Source: Micromonospora olivasterospora (lineage in GTDB: Bacteria > Actinomycetota > Actinomycetes > Mycobacteriales > Micromonosporaceae). From it: a stretch of DNA of 64,000 nucleotides. Position numbers and translations under genes: made by a program. The notes beneath the pieces were generated by a model, which ran no database searches, was not told the origin of the DNA, and worked only from the letters and a program-made list of their open reading frames with translations. Where the stretch lies: contig NZ_VLKE01000001.1 in assembly GCF_007830265.1 (NCBI RefSeq), positions 3,410,001 to 3,474,000 on the forward strand, read 5' to 3'. Shown here one piece after another: positions 33,336 to 42,135 of this stretch (positions within the stretch are counted from its first letter, which is position 1; every line of letters starts with the position of its first letter).

Positions 33336-33593
33336 GGGACACCTCCGTCAGGGGCGGGTTGGCGCTATGAGCCTAGAGGCGGGGCCGGACGCACGCAGCC
33401 GCGAGTCCGGTGCCCGACGATCTTCGGCGGAACGTGCCCGCCCGGGCGGTCCGCGGCCCGACGATCACGCGGACAAGCGGTGACTGCACTCGGTGCATTC
33501 GTGCAATCCTGGAGGCGGCATCCCCGTCGTCGGGACCGGCCACCCGGGCCGGGCGCGTGACGAGGGATCCGGGGACGACTGGGAGGCACCGAC

Positions 33594-34907
33594 GTGACCG
33601 ACGGCTGGGACTGGCGCCAGCCAGGGGGAAGCCCGACGCCACCGGGGTCCGGCGCGGCGCCGGCCGGACGGCCGACGGCGACGTCCCCGGGCACCCCGAG
33701 CGGATCGACCTCCCCCTGGTGGTCCGACGCGCTCGCCGATCCGTGGCGGGATCCGTACGCCCCGGCGGCGGTGGTAGTCCCGGGCCCCGTCGGCGCCGCC
33801 GAGCCCGAGCCGGTCACCGACCCGGACGCGCCGGGCCGGCCACGGCTGCGGCAGTTGCTGCTGATCCCGCTGGTCACCGCGCTGCTCGCCGGTGCGCTCG
33901 GCGGTGCCCTCGGGTACGCGTTCGCGGTGACCGGCGGCGTGGCCGGGCAGCCGCTGCTCGGCGCCGGCCAGCAGGACCCGCCCGCGCTCGCCCAGCGCAA
34001 GCCGGAGTCGCTCGCCGGGGTCGCCGAGAAGGTGCTGCCCAGCGTGGTGACGGTCCGGGTGGCGAGCCTGGGCGGAACGAGCGAGGGCTCCGGCTTCATC
34101 GTCAGCGCCGAGGGGCACGTCGTCACCAACGACCACGTCGTCGCCGGCGGCACCGGCAAGGCGACGGTGGTGTTCAACGACGGCAGCACCGCCCCGGCCA
34201 GCGTGGTGGGGCAGGATCCGGAGTCCGACATCGCGGTGATCAAGGTGGCCCGGAACGGCCTGCGGCCGGTGGAGTTCGGCGACTCCGAGGCGCTGGCGGT
34301 TGGGGACCCGGTGCTGGCCATCGGCTCGCCGCTGTCGCTGACCAACACGGTGACCGCCGGCATCGTGAGCGCCCTCGACCGGACGATGCAGGCGGGCGAG
34401 CCGGGCGGGCCCACCCGCTACTACGCCGCCATCCAGACCGACGCCGCGGTCAACCACGGCAACTCGGGCGGCCCGCTCGTCGACTCGGCCGGCCGGGTGA
34501 TCGGGGTCAATTCGACGATCAAGTCGCTGGTGGCCGACGGGCAGGAGGCCGGCAACATCGGGCTCGCCTTCGCCATCCCGATCAACCAGGCCAAGCGGAT
34601 CACCCAGGACATCATCGGCACGGGCAGGGCCCGCCGTACGGTGATCGGCGCGCAGGTGGGCGGCACCGGCTCGACGGCCGGCGGCGGCGTACGCCTCGCG
34701 GCGGTGGAGCCGTCGGGGCCGGCGGCCGGGGCCGGGCTGAAGGCGGGGGACGTGATCCTGCGGCTCAACGGCCGCCCGATGACCGACCCCACCGACCTGA
34801 TCGCCCTGGTGCGCAAGTTCGCCCCGGGCTCGGTGGTGACCGTGGAGTATCGGCGCGGTTCCAGCCGGCTGAACGCGTCGGTGACCCTTGCCGCAGACGC
34901 CAAGTAG
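33594..34907 (+). CDS. htrA: HtrA/DegP-like membrane-anchored serine protease
   Basis: 437 residues. A Pro/Ser-rich cytoplasmic N-terminus, one membrane helix at about 87-112, then the S1C protease domain with His181 (VVTNDHVV), Asp212 (ESDIAVI) and Ser291 (NHGNSGGP), and one PDZ domain from about 345 (AVEPSGPAAGAGLKAGDVIL). It acts outside the membrane in envelope protein quality control. tatB follows after 73 bp in the same direction, as in the mycobacterial htrA-tatB pair. The start GTG at 33594 is preceded by a weak site. Confidence 0.92.
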   Translation: MTDGWDWRQPGGSPTPPGSGAAPAGRPTATSPGTPSGSTSPWWSDALADPWRDPYAPAAVVVPGPVGAAEPEPVTDPDAPGRPRLRQLLLIPLVTALLAGALGGALGYAFAVTGGVAGQPLLGAGQQDPPALAQRKPESLAGVAEKVLPSVVTVRVASLGGTSEGSGFIVSAEGHVVTNDHVVAGGTGKATVVFNDGSTAPASVVGQDPESDIAVIKVARNGLRPVEFGDSEALAVGDPVLAIGSPLSLTNTVTAGIVSALDRTMQAGEPGGPTRYYAAIQTDAAVNHGNSGGPLVDSAGRVIGVNSTIKSLVADGQEAGNIGLAFAIPINQAKRITQDIIGTGRARRTVIGAQVGGTGSTAGGGVRLAAVEPSGPAAGAGLKAGDVILRLNGRPMTDPTDLIALVRKFAPGSVVTVEYRRGSSRLNASVTLAADAK

Positions 34908-34980
34908 GGAGGCCGCCACCCTCCCCGCCCGGCTCCGACGTGCGTAGTCTTTGGCCTGACGGCGACGAGGAGGCTCAGCG

Positions 34981-35430
34981 GTGTTCGACAACCTGAACTG
35001 GTGGGAGATCGGCGCGCTGCTGCTCCTGGCGCTGCTGATCTTCGGCGACAAGCTGCCCAAGGTCATCGGCGACGGGCTGCGGATGGTGAGCAACCTGCGC
35101 AACATGGCCCGCAACGCCACCAGCGACCTGAGCCGCGAGCTGGGCACCGACATCCAGCTGGAGGATCTGCACCCGAAGGCGTTCATCCGCAAGCACCTGC
35201 TCAGCGAGGAGGACGAGCAGGCGATCCGGAAGCCGCTCCAGGGGGTCTACGACAACCTGAAGGCCGACGTCAGCGGCGTGCACAACGATCTGAAGGACGT
35301 GGCCCGGGCGGCGGACATCCGCAGGTCGAGCGGCGGCTCGACGACGACCTCCGGCGGCGCACCGGCGCCCGCCCCCAGGACGGCCAGCTCGCCCGCCCCC
35401 AGGACGGCCAGCTACGACGACGTCACCTGA
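34981..35430 (+). CDS. tatB: Sec-independent (Tat) translocase subunit TatB
   Basis: 149 residues from a GTG. TatB receives folded twin-arginine precursors together with TatC. The N-terminal membrane helix (about 8-22, EIGALLLLALLIFG) is followed by the DKLPKVIGDGLRMVSNLR amphipathic helix typical of TatA/B. The C-terminus is long and Ala/Pro-rich, with a duplicated 24-bp segment near 35365-35412 coding for APAPRTAS/SPAPRTAS. Downstream of htrA. Confidence 0.88.
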   Translation: MFDNLNWWEIGALLLLALLIFGDKLPKVIGDGLRMVSNLRNMARNATSDLSRELGTDIQLEDLHPKAFIRKHLLSEEDEQAIRKPLQGVYDNLKADVSGVHNDLKDVARAADIRRSSGGSTTTSGGAPAPAPRTASSPAPRTASYDDVT

Positions 35431-35515
35431 GCCTGTCGCAGAGACGCCGACGGGGGAGTCCACTCCGGCTCCGAAGCGGACGCCCCTGTTTCGTACGCGC
35501 GGATCTGCGGTGCGG

Positions 35516-36664
35516 TCAGCGGCCGGCCGGCTTGAGGCCGAGCGGCTTGCCGAGCAGCGACTCGCGGCGCACCGCCAGCCGGTCGGCGACCTCGCCCAGG
35601 GCCTTCGCGGCCGGCGACTCCGGCTCGGCGAGCACGATCGGGTTGCCGGCGTCGCCGGCCTCACGGACCCGGGTGTCCAGCGGGACCTGGCCGAGCAGCG
35701 GCACCTGGGCGCCGATGGTCCGGGTCAGCGACTCGGCGACCGCCTGGCCGCCGCCGGAGCCGAAGATCTCCATCCGGGAGCCGTCGGGCAGCTCCAGCCA
35801 GGACATGTTCTCGATGACGCCGACCACCCGCTGGTGGGTCTGGAGCGCGATCGCGCCGGCCCGCTCGGCCACCTCCGCGGCGGCCGCCTGGGGCGTGGTG
35901 ACCACCAGGATCTCGGAGTTCGGCAGCAGCTGGGCCAGCGAGATGGCCACGTCGCCGGTGCCCGGGGGCAGGTCGAGCAGGAGCACGTCCAGGTCGCCCC
36001 AGTAGACATCGGCGAGGAACTGCTGCAACGCCCGGTGCAGCATCGGGCCGCGCCAGACCACCGCCGCGTTGCCGGCGGTGAACATGCCGATCGAGATGAC
36101 CTTCACGCCGTGCGACTGCGGCGGCATGATCATGTCCTCGACGCGGGTGGGGAGGCCGTCCGCGCCGAGCATCCGGGGCACGGAGTGGCCGTAGATGTCC
36201 GCGTCGACCACGCCGACGGAGAGCCCCCGGGCGGCCAGCGCGGCGGCCAGGTTGACCGTGACGCTGGACTTGCCGACGCCGCCCTTGCCGCTGGCCACCG
36301 CGTACACCCGGGTGCGGGAGCCGGGCTGGGCGAACGGGATGACGGGCTCCTCGGTAGCGCCGCCGCCGCGCAGCTTCGACTGGAGCGCCTGGCGCTGCTC
36401 CGGGCTCATCACCCCGAACTCGATCTCGACCCCGGTCACCCCGGGCACCGCGCCGACGGCGGCGGTGATGTCCGTACGCAGCTTCTCCTTCAGCGGGCAG
36501 CCGGCGACGGTGAGCAGCAGCTCCACCCGGACCACACCGTCGTCGCCGACCTGCGCGGAACGGACCATGCCGAGGTCGGTGATGGGCCGGCGGATCTCCG
36601 GGTCGTCGACGGTGGCCAGGGCGGCCTGGACGGCGTCCGCGACGGTGCTGACGGGTGCTGACAT
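35516..36664 (-). CDS. mrp: Mrp/NBP35-family Fe-S cluster carrier ATPase
   Basis: 382 residues from the ATG at 36664. An N-terminal DUF59/MIP18 domain (about 5-85, DPEIRRPITDLGMV, LLTVAGCPLKEKL) is joined to the ParA-like ATPase with the P-loop SGKGGVGKSS at about 125-134, switch LLDLPPGTGD and VVTTPQAAAAEV. Mrp/ApbC proteins carry Fe-S clusters to apoproteins. The usual CXXC near the C-terminus is not seen, as in many actinobacterial members. Convergent with tatB. Confidence 0.92.
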   Translation of the reverse strand: MSAPVSTVADAVQAALATVDDPEIRRPITDLGMVRSAQVGDDGVVRVELLLTVAGCPLKEKLRTDITAAVGAVPGVTGVEIEFGVMSPEQRQALQSKLRGGGATEEPVIPFAQPGSRTRVYAVASGKGGVGKSSVTVNLAAALAARGLSVGVVDADIYGHSVPRMLGADGLPTRVEDMIMPPQSHGVKVISIGMFTAGNAAVVWRGPMLHRALQQFLADVYWGDLDVLLLDLPPGTGDVAISLAQLLPNSEILVVTTPQAAAAEVAERAGAIALQTHQRVVGVIENMSWLELPDGSRMEIFGSGGGQAVAESLTRTIGAQVPLLGQVPLDTRVREAGDAGNPIVLAEPESPAAKALGEVADRLAVRRESLLGKPLGLKPAGR

Positions 36665-36748
36665 GCAGGCAATGCTACGTCGAAGGCGATCCGGGCCGGC
36701 CGCTGGCAGGGCCCGGTGTGAGCGAATCAATGGGGACCGGCCGGCGGC

Positions 36749-37366
36749 TCAGCGCTCCCGGACCGGCCCCTCCGCGCGGCCGTCGCGGGGCAGGTCGCCG
36801 TCCAGCTCGTCGCGCGGCTCGTCCAGCGGCTGCCCGCCGCGCCCCGGCGTCCGGTCGGGCTGCCGGCGCTCCAGCCGCTGCCGCCGCTGGTTCGCCTCGT
36901 CCAGCTCCTCGGCCAGCCGGGCCAGCTCAGAGCGGACGAAGTCCCGCGTGGCCACCTCGCCCATCGCGATCCGCAGCGCCGCGATCTCCCGGGCCAGGTA
37001 CTCGGTGTCGGCCTTCTGCATGGTCGCCCGGCGCCGGTCCTCCTCCAGTGCCACACGGTCCCGGTCCGCCTGCCGGTTCTGCGCGAGCAGGATCAGCGGG
37101 GCCGCGTACGACGCCTGCAGCGACAGCACCAGGGTCAGGAACGTGAACGTGTACGGGTCGAACCGCCAGCTCGCCGGGGCCAGGGTGTTCCAGGCGAACC
37201 AGATCGCGATCACCAGCGTCATGTAGACGATGAACATGGCCGTGCCCATGTTCCGGGCGATCCCCTCGGACCAGCGACCGAACGCCTCCTGGTCGATCCG
37301 GGGCAGCCTCAGCCCCCGGGGCTCCCGCGGCTGGTCCAGCCGTCCGGCCCGGCGCGGCTCACTCAT
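36749..37366 (-). CDS. DUF1003 membrane protein
   Basis: 205 residues. Two membrane helices at about 40-62 and 70-92 (NMGTAMFIVYMTLVIAIWFAWN; FTFLTLVLSLQASYAAPLILLAQ) are the DUF1003 signature; the C-terminus is a charged coiled coil. Its start overlaps the end of the upstream PRC/CBS gene by 8 bp, so both are made together. Function unknown. The pair followed by mrp repeats the order I recall for Rv1232c-Rv1231c-mrp. Confidence 0.85.
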   Translation of the reverse strand: MSEPRRAGRLDQPREPRGLRLPRIDQEAFGRWSEGIARNMGTAMFIVYMTLVIAIWFAWNTLAPASWRFDPYTFTFLTLVLSLQASYAAPLILLAQNRQADRDRVALEEDRRRATMQKADTEYLAREIAALRIAMGEVATRDFVRSELARLAEELDEANQRRQRLERRQPDRTPGRGGQPLDEPRDELDGDLPRDGRAEGPVRER

Positions 37367-38651
37367 TCGCGCCGTCCAGCACCTCGTCGACGGCGACGGG
37401 GGCGGTCGCGGTGTCCCGCTCCCGCCAGTCCGGCGGCAGCGAGTGGTCGAGTACGTCGTCCACCGTCACCGCGCCGACCAGCCGGTTGCTCCGGTCCACC
37501 ACCGGCATGGCGACCAGGTCGTACGTGGCCATCCGGCGGGTGATCTCCGGCAGCGGGGTGGTCGGGCGCAGCGGGTCGATGTCGTTGACCACCACCCCGC
37601 CGAGCAGATCCGCCGGGGGCTCGCGGAGCAGCCGCTGGAAATGCACCATGCCCAGGTACCGGCCGGTCGGGGTGGTCATCGGCGCGCGGGTCACGAAGAC
37701 CTGCGCGGCCACCGCCGGGGAGAGCTGCTCCTCGCGGATCCGCGCGAGCGCCTCGGCCACCGTGGCGTCCGGGGGCAGGATCACCGGCTCGGAGGTCATC
37801 ACGCTGCCGGCCGTGCCCGAGCTGTACTTCAGCAACTGCCGCACCGGGTCGGCCTCGTCCGGCTCCATCAGGTCGAGCAGCACGTCCTGCTCCGGCGGGG
37901 GCAGCTCGTTGAGCAGGTCGGCCGCGTCGTCCGGGTCCATCTCCTCCAGTACGTCGGCGGCGCGTTCCCGGTCCAGCGCGGCGAGGATCTCCACCTGGTC
38001 GTGCTCGGGCAGCTCGCTGAGCACGTCGGCCAGCCGCTCGTCGTCCAGCGCCGCCGCGACCTCGTTGCGCCGGGCGTCCGGCAGGTCCTGCAGGGCGTTC
38101 GCCAGGTCCGCCGGCCGCATGTCCTCCAGTACGGCGAGCAGGTTGGCCGTACCCCGATCCTCGCTGATGCCGCTCAGGCCGCGTGCCCGGTCCCACGCCA
38201 CCTGGTGCAGGTGCCCCCGCCGGGTGAGCCGGCCGGTCTGCTCGCGGACGGCGACCCGCGTCAGCGACCACTCGCCGCCCCGGCTGCACTCCATCGCCAC
38301 GTCGACCACCGTGCCCGGCTGGCCGCCCGGCTCCAGCTGCACCCGCCGGTCCAGCAGTTCCTGGAGCACCAGCACCTCGTTCGGGCGCTTCTCGAACCGC
38401 CGCAGGTTCAGCGTGCCGCTGCCGAGCACCACCGCGCCCGCGTCGATCGAGGTGATCCGGTTGATGGACAGGAAGATCCGCCGCCGCATCGGCATCTCCG
38501 CGACGAGGCCCACCACCTCCGGCGGCCCCGGGGTCGCCCGGAGCCGGGCCACCGCGTCCCGCACCCGCCCCACCTGGTCGCCGTTCGGGTCGAAGACGGC
38601 GACTCCGGCGAGTCTGGCGATGTAGACCCGGTTCGGCGTGCTCACGGCCAC
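37359..38651 (-). CDS. PRC-barrel / MgtE N-domain / CBS-domain protein
   Basis: 430 residues from the GTG at 38651 (38645 also possible). The N-terminal part (about 5-150) contains two PRC-barrel-like segments (GVAVFDPNGDQVGRVRD; RRFEKRPNEVLVLQELLDR). Then comes the MgtE_N helical domain with repeats of LPDARRNEVAAALDDERLADVL type, and two CBS domains at about 285-400 (SVMTSEPVILPPDATVAEAL; RMATYDLVAMPVVDRSNRLVGAV). It has no MgtE membrane channel, so it is likely a regulatory Mg2+/nucleotide-sensing protein, coupled to the DUF1003 protein. Confidence 0.85.
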   Translation of the reverse strand: MAVSTPNRVYIARLAGVAVFDPNGDQVGRVRDAVARLRATPGPPEVVGLVAEMPMRRRIFLSINRITSIDAGAVVLGSGTLNLRRFEKRPNEVLVLQELLDRRVQLEPGGQPGTVVDVAMECSRGGEWSLTRVAVREQTGRLTRRGHLHQVAWDRARGLSGISEDRGTANLLAVLEDMRPADLANALQDLPDARRNEVAAALDDERLADVLSELPEHDQVEILAALDRERAADVLEEMDPDDAADLLNELPPPEQDVLLDLMEPDEADPVRQLLKYSSGTAGSVMTSEPVILPPDATVAEALARIREEQLSPAVAAQVFVTRAPMTTPTGRYLGMVHFQRLLREPPADLLGGVVVNDIDPLRPTTPLPEITRRMATYDLVAMPVVDRSNRLVGAVTVDDVLDHSLPPDWRERDTATAPVAVDEVLDGANE

Positions 38652-38678
38652 CAGCCTAAGCGCCTACTGTTTATCAAC

Positions 38679-39548
38679 ATGTCGACCTTGGCCTACGAGA
38701 TCGTGGACGTTTTCACCGACCGCCCCTTCGCCGGCAACCCGCTGGCGGTGGTGTTCGGCGGCGATGGGCTGGCCACCGAACAGATGCAGGCGCTCGCGCT
38801 GGAGTTCAACCTGTCCGAGACGGTGTTCGTGCTGCCGCCCACGCAGGTCGGGGCCACCTACCGCGCGCGGATCTTCACCCCGGCCGAGGAGTTGCCGTTC
38901 GCCGGCCATCCCAGCGTCGGCGCGGCGGTGACCGCGTGCCGGCGCGGCATGTTCGACGTGGGACAGGTCAGCCAGGAGTGCGGTGCGGGGGTGCTGCCGA
39001 TCGAGGTGACCGCCACGGGCGCCACGCTGACCGGTGGCATTCCCACCCTCGGCCCCGAGTTGGACCCGGAGCCGCTGCTGGAGATGGCCGGCCTCGCCGC
39101 CGAGGACCACGCCGGCCCGGCCCCGCGGGTGGCCGGCTGCGGCCTGGAGTTCCCGTACCTGCCGGTGCGCCCGGACGCGGTGGCCCGCGCCCGGGTGGAC
39201 GCGGTGGCGGCGGAGCGGTACGGCGTCGAGCACATCAGCGTCTTCTCCTGGGACCCGGCCGCGCAAACCGCGCACGCCCGGGTGTTCGTGCCCGGCCTCG
39301 GCGTGCCGGAGGACCCGGCCACCGGGTCGGCCGCCCTCGGGCTCGGCGTGTGGCTGGTCGCCAGCGGCCTGCTCCCCGGCGCCGGCCGCGCCGACTACAC
39401 CGTGCGGCAGGGCCTCGAAATCGGCCGTCCCTCCTTCCTGGCCTGCACCGTCACCGCCGCCGAGGGGGCCGCCGTCGGGGCCACGGTCAGCGGCGGCGTC
39501 ATGCCGGTGGCCCGCGGCGAGATCGCCGTGCCGCCGTTCGTCGGCTGA
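38679..39548 (+). CDS. PhzF family isomerase/epimerase
   Basis: 289 residues. PhzF/DapF-fold enzyme. The catalytic Glu lies in EFNLSETVFVLPP (about residue 44), with GHPSVGAA and DPATGSAALGLGVWL marking the two half-barrels. No ribosome site is visible, and only 27 bp separate it from the divergent PRC/CBS gene, so the mRNA may be leaderless. Substrate unknown. Confidence 0.9.
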   Translation: MSTLAYEIVDVFTDRPFAGNPLAVVFGGDGLATEQMQALALEFNLSETVFVLPPTQVGATYRARIFTPAEELPFAGHPSVGAAVTACRRGMFDVGQVSQECGAGVLPIEVTATGATLTGGIPTLGPELDPEPLLEMAGLAAEDHAGPAPRVAGCGLEFPYLPVRPDAVARARVDAVAAERYGVEHISVFSWDPAAQTAHARVFVPGLGVPEDPATGSAALGLGVWLVASGLLPGAGRADYTVRQGLEIGRPSFLACTVTAAEGAAVGATVSGGVMPVARGEIAVPPFVG

Positions 39549-39645
39549 CGGACGGCAGGAGGCGCCCCTGTTGACGCGCTCGCCGGGGAGCGCCGTGGCG
39601 GCGGCCCGGTCGCGGGGGCCGGTCCGGATGCGAGATGATGCCGAG

Positions 39646-40161
39646 GTGACTGACGAGGTGCAGGAGCCGGTCACCACGCCCCTGGTCGACGAGGCCGTGA
39701 AGAAGGCCGCCGTCGCCTGGGTGGGCGTCGCCGGCGAGCCGGCGCGGGCGCTGTGGTGCGTACCGGCGGAGGGGTCGCTCCTGGTGGTCAGCGGCCCCGG
39801 CGAACAGGCCGCGCCCGGCCTGGCCGAGGCCACCGCGGCGGAGGTCACGCTGCGCGGCGACCACGCCGGCCGGATCGTCACCTGGCCGGCCCGGGTGACC
39901 CGGATCCAGCCGGGCACCGAGGAGTGGACGACGCTGGCCCCGGCGGTGGCCGTCAAGCGGCTGAACGCCCCCGGCGCCATCGCCGACCTGGTCGACCGCT
40001 GGGCCGCGAGCGGCTGCGCGCTCACCCGGCTGACCCCGGCCGGCGAGCCGGCGGCGGGCGACCGGCTGCCCGACGGCTCGCTCGCCGAGCCACCCCGGGA
40101 CGCCCCGGTCGTCCGGGCCACCCGCAAGCCGTTCCGGCTGCACCGCGTCCGACCGCGCTGA
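39646..40161 (+). CDS. Hypothetical protein, possibly PNPOx-like split barrel
   Basis: 171 residues from the GTG at 39646; an ATG at 39628 is possible. Strands such as AAVAWVGVAGEPARALWCVP, EGSLLVVSGPGEQ, AEVTLRGDHAGRIVTWPARVTRI suggest a flavin-type split-barrel fold, but no cofactor motif is clear. The last 50 residues are basic. I do not recognise a specific family. Confidence 0.65.
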   Translation: MTDEVQEPVTTPLVDEAVKKAAVAWVGVAGEPARALWCVPAEGSLLVVSGPGEQAAPGLAEATAAEVTLRGDHAGRIVTWPARVTRIQPGTEEWTTLAPAVAVKRLNAPGAIADLVDRWAASGCALTRLTPAGEPAAGDRLPDGSLAEPPRDAPVVRATRKPFRLHRVRPR

Positions 40162-40234
40162 CGACGCCACCCGGAGCGGCAGCCACCGCCTGACGGATGC
40201 CGGCCGCGGTCGGCCCGCCGGCGCCGGCGCCCGG

Positions 40235-40942
40235 TCAGGGGCAGCCGGCGGGCACGGTGTCGTGGCCCACCACGTCGAGGACCTCGTCCAGCGAGTGCAG
40301 CACCGGCCCGTCCCAGGCCGGCTCGGCGTCGAAGACCATGTGCTCGGCGAGGTCCGGGGCGGCCAGCCGCACCGCGGTCATGCCGGCCCGCTCGGCGCCG
40401 GTCAGCTCCCGGCTGCCGCCGTCGCCGACGTACAGGCAGTCGGCCGGTGCCAGGCCGAGCCGCCCGCACGCCGCCAGGTAGAGCGCCGGGTCGGGCTTGC
40501 AGCGCCCGACCCGCACCGAGAAGACCCGGACGTCGAGCAGCGGGGCCACGGCCAGCTCCGGCAGGAACGCCGGCAACTCGTGGGTGCAGTCGCTGATCAG
40601 CCCCGTGCGTACGCCGCGGCGGCGCAGCCCCGCCAGGACAGGCACCGCCTCGTCGCGTAGCCGGGTGTCGGCCCGCACCGCCCGGTACCGGGAGGCCACC
40701 GCCGCGCGCAGCGTGCTCTCCGGCGGGTGTACGCCGGCCTGCTCGCACACCCATCGCATGGTCGCCTCGGCCGTGCCGAACCGCCCGCTGGCCCGCTCGT
40801 AGTAGCTGCGGTCCAGCACGGCGGCGAGCGCCTCGACGGGGCAGCCGAGCAGCTCGGCGGTGAGCCGGTGCGCGGTGCCGCGCTGCACGGGACGGGTGAG
40901 CGTGCCGAAGAAGTCGAACAGCACCGCGTGGAAGACGGGCAT
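40235..40942 (-). CDS. HAD-superfamily hydrolase
   Basis: 235 residues from the ATG at 40942. HAD motif I is LFDFFGTLTRP. Its first Asp is the nucleophile; the usual second Asp is replaced by Phe, as in some L-2-haloacid-type members. Motif II is LISDCTHE, motif III lysine is in RCKPDPALY, and motif IV is YVGDGGSREL. A helical cap lies between motifs I and II. Probable small-molecule phosphatase; substrate unknown. Divergent from the EamA transporter. Confidence 0.87.
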   Translation of the reverse strand: MPVFHAVLFDFFGTLTRPVQRGTAHRLTAELLGCPVEALAAVLDRSYYERASGRFGTAEATMRWVCEQAGVHPPESTLRAAVASRYRAVRADTRLRDEAVPVLAGLRRRGVRTGLISDCTHELPAFLPELAVAPLLDVRVFSVRVGRCKPDPALYLAACGRLGLAPADCLYVGDGGSRELTGAERAGMTAVRLAAPDLAEHMVFDAEPAWDGPVLHSLDEVLDVVGHDTVPAGCP

Positions 40943-41046
40943 GCGGGAGCGCCTCCGGACGGGAGAGGGGGTCGCCGGGGAACGCCCATGATCGTAACGG
41001 AGTGCTGACGGTGTGTGCTGACCCGGTCGTGCCAGGATTCCGTCCC

Positions 41047-42015
41047 GTGGCCGTACCCGCACCCCACCGTTCATCCGACCCGCTGACCGTCGGCATCGTG
41101 GCCCTGGCCGTCGCCGCGGTCTCCTCGTCGGCGCCGCTGGTCGCCTTCGCCGCCGCGCCGGCCCTGGCGATCGCGTTCTGGCGGAACCTGCTCTCGGCCG
41201 CCGCGCTCGGCCCGTTCTCGCTGGCCCGGCGGCGGGCCGAGTTCCGGGCGCTGACTGTGGGCGCGGGCCGGCGCGAGGGCTGGTTGTGCGTGCTGTCCGG
41301 GGTGGCGCTGGCCGCCCACTTCGCCACCTGGATGCCGAGCACGAAGCTGACCTCGGTGGCCGCCTCGACCGCGCTGGTGGCCACCCAGCCGGTCTGGCAG
41401 GGGCTCATCGCCCGGGTGCAGGGGCGGCGGCTGCCGGCGGCGGTGTGGGCCGGCATCGGGGTGGCGGTCGGCGGGGCGGTGCTCGCCTCGGGGGCCGACT
41501 TCGCCGTCTCCGGACGGGCGTTCGCCGGCGACCTGCTCGCGGTGGCCGGTGGCGCCTTCGCCGCGGTCTACACCGCCCTCGGCGAGCGCGCCCGGACGAC
41601 CGTCAGCACCACCACGTACACCACCGTCTGTTACGGGGTCTGCGCACTGGTCCTGCTGGTCGTCTGCCTGGCCGGCGGGGTGCCGCTGGCCGGGTACGAC
41701 GCCGCCACCTGGCTGGCGATCCTGGGCCTGGTCGGCGGCGCCCAACTGCTCGGCCACTCGATGTTCAACCACCTGCTGCGGCGGATCCCCGCGACCACGG
41801 TCAGCGTGCTGGCCCTGCTGGAGGCACCCGGGGCGGCCCTGCTCGCCTGGGCGTGGCTCGGCCAGCTACCCCCGGCCGCCGCGCTGCCCGGGCTGGCGCT
41901 GCTCCTGGTCGGGGTCGCCGTCGTCGTGCTCGGCGCGGCCCGGGCCGCCCGGCTGCCCGCCCCCACCCCGCTGCCCGCCGACGCCGCTCCGCTGGACGAT
42001 CGCCGGCCGAGCTGA
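41047..42015 (+). CDS. EamA/DMT-family transporter
   Basis: 322 residues from the GTG at 41047. Ten membrane segments in two EamA repeats, with FWRNLLSAAALGP in the first and GHSMFNHLLRRIPATTVSVLALLEAP in the second, which is the family's conserved late helix. DMT proteins usually export amino acids or metabolites. The C-terminus is Pro/Asp-rich. Confidence 0.88.
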   Translation: MAVPAPHRSSDPLTVGIVALAVAAVSSSAPLVAFAAAPALAIAFWRNLLSAAALGPFSLARRRAEFRALTVGAGRREGWLCVLSGVALAAHFATWMPSTKLTSVAASTALVATQPVWQGLIARVQGRRLPAAVWAGIGVAVGGAVLASGADFAVSGRAFAGDLLAVAGGAFAAVYTALGERARTTVSTTTYTTVCYGVCALVLLVVCLAGGVPLAGYDAATWLAILGLVGGAQLLGHSMFNHLLRRIPATTVSVLALLEAPGAALLAWAWLGQLPPAAALPGLALLLVGVAVVVLGAARAARLPAPTPLPADAAPLDDRRPS

Positions 42016-42047
42016 GCCGGGGCGTGCACGTCCGGCGGCGGTGACCG

Positions 42048-42118
42048 GCGCGCACTTTCCGGCAAGAGTCGGCATTCCGCCGCCGGAGCGGGCGCTTTCG
42101 GTGAGAGTGCGAGGGGAG
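42048..42118. repeat. Intergenic repeat/hairpin region
   Basis: GCGCACTTTCCGGCAAGAG...GCCGCCGG resembles the repeat at 27217, and GCGCTTTCGGTGAGAGTGCG forms an imperfect hairpin. A related GCGCTTTTGGGTGAGAGTG occurs at about 2830. A dispersed intergenic family is likely. Confidence 0.5.
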
Positions 42119-42135
42119 AGGGGTGGTGGTGACGG

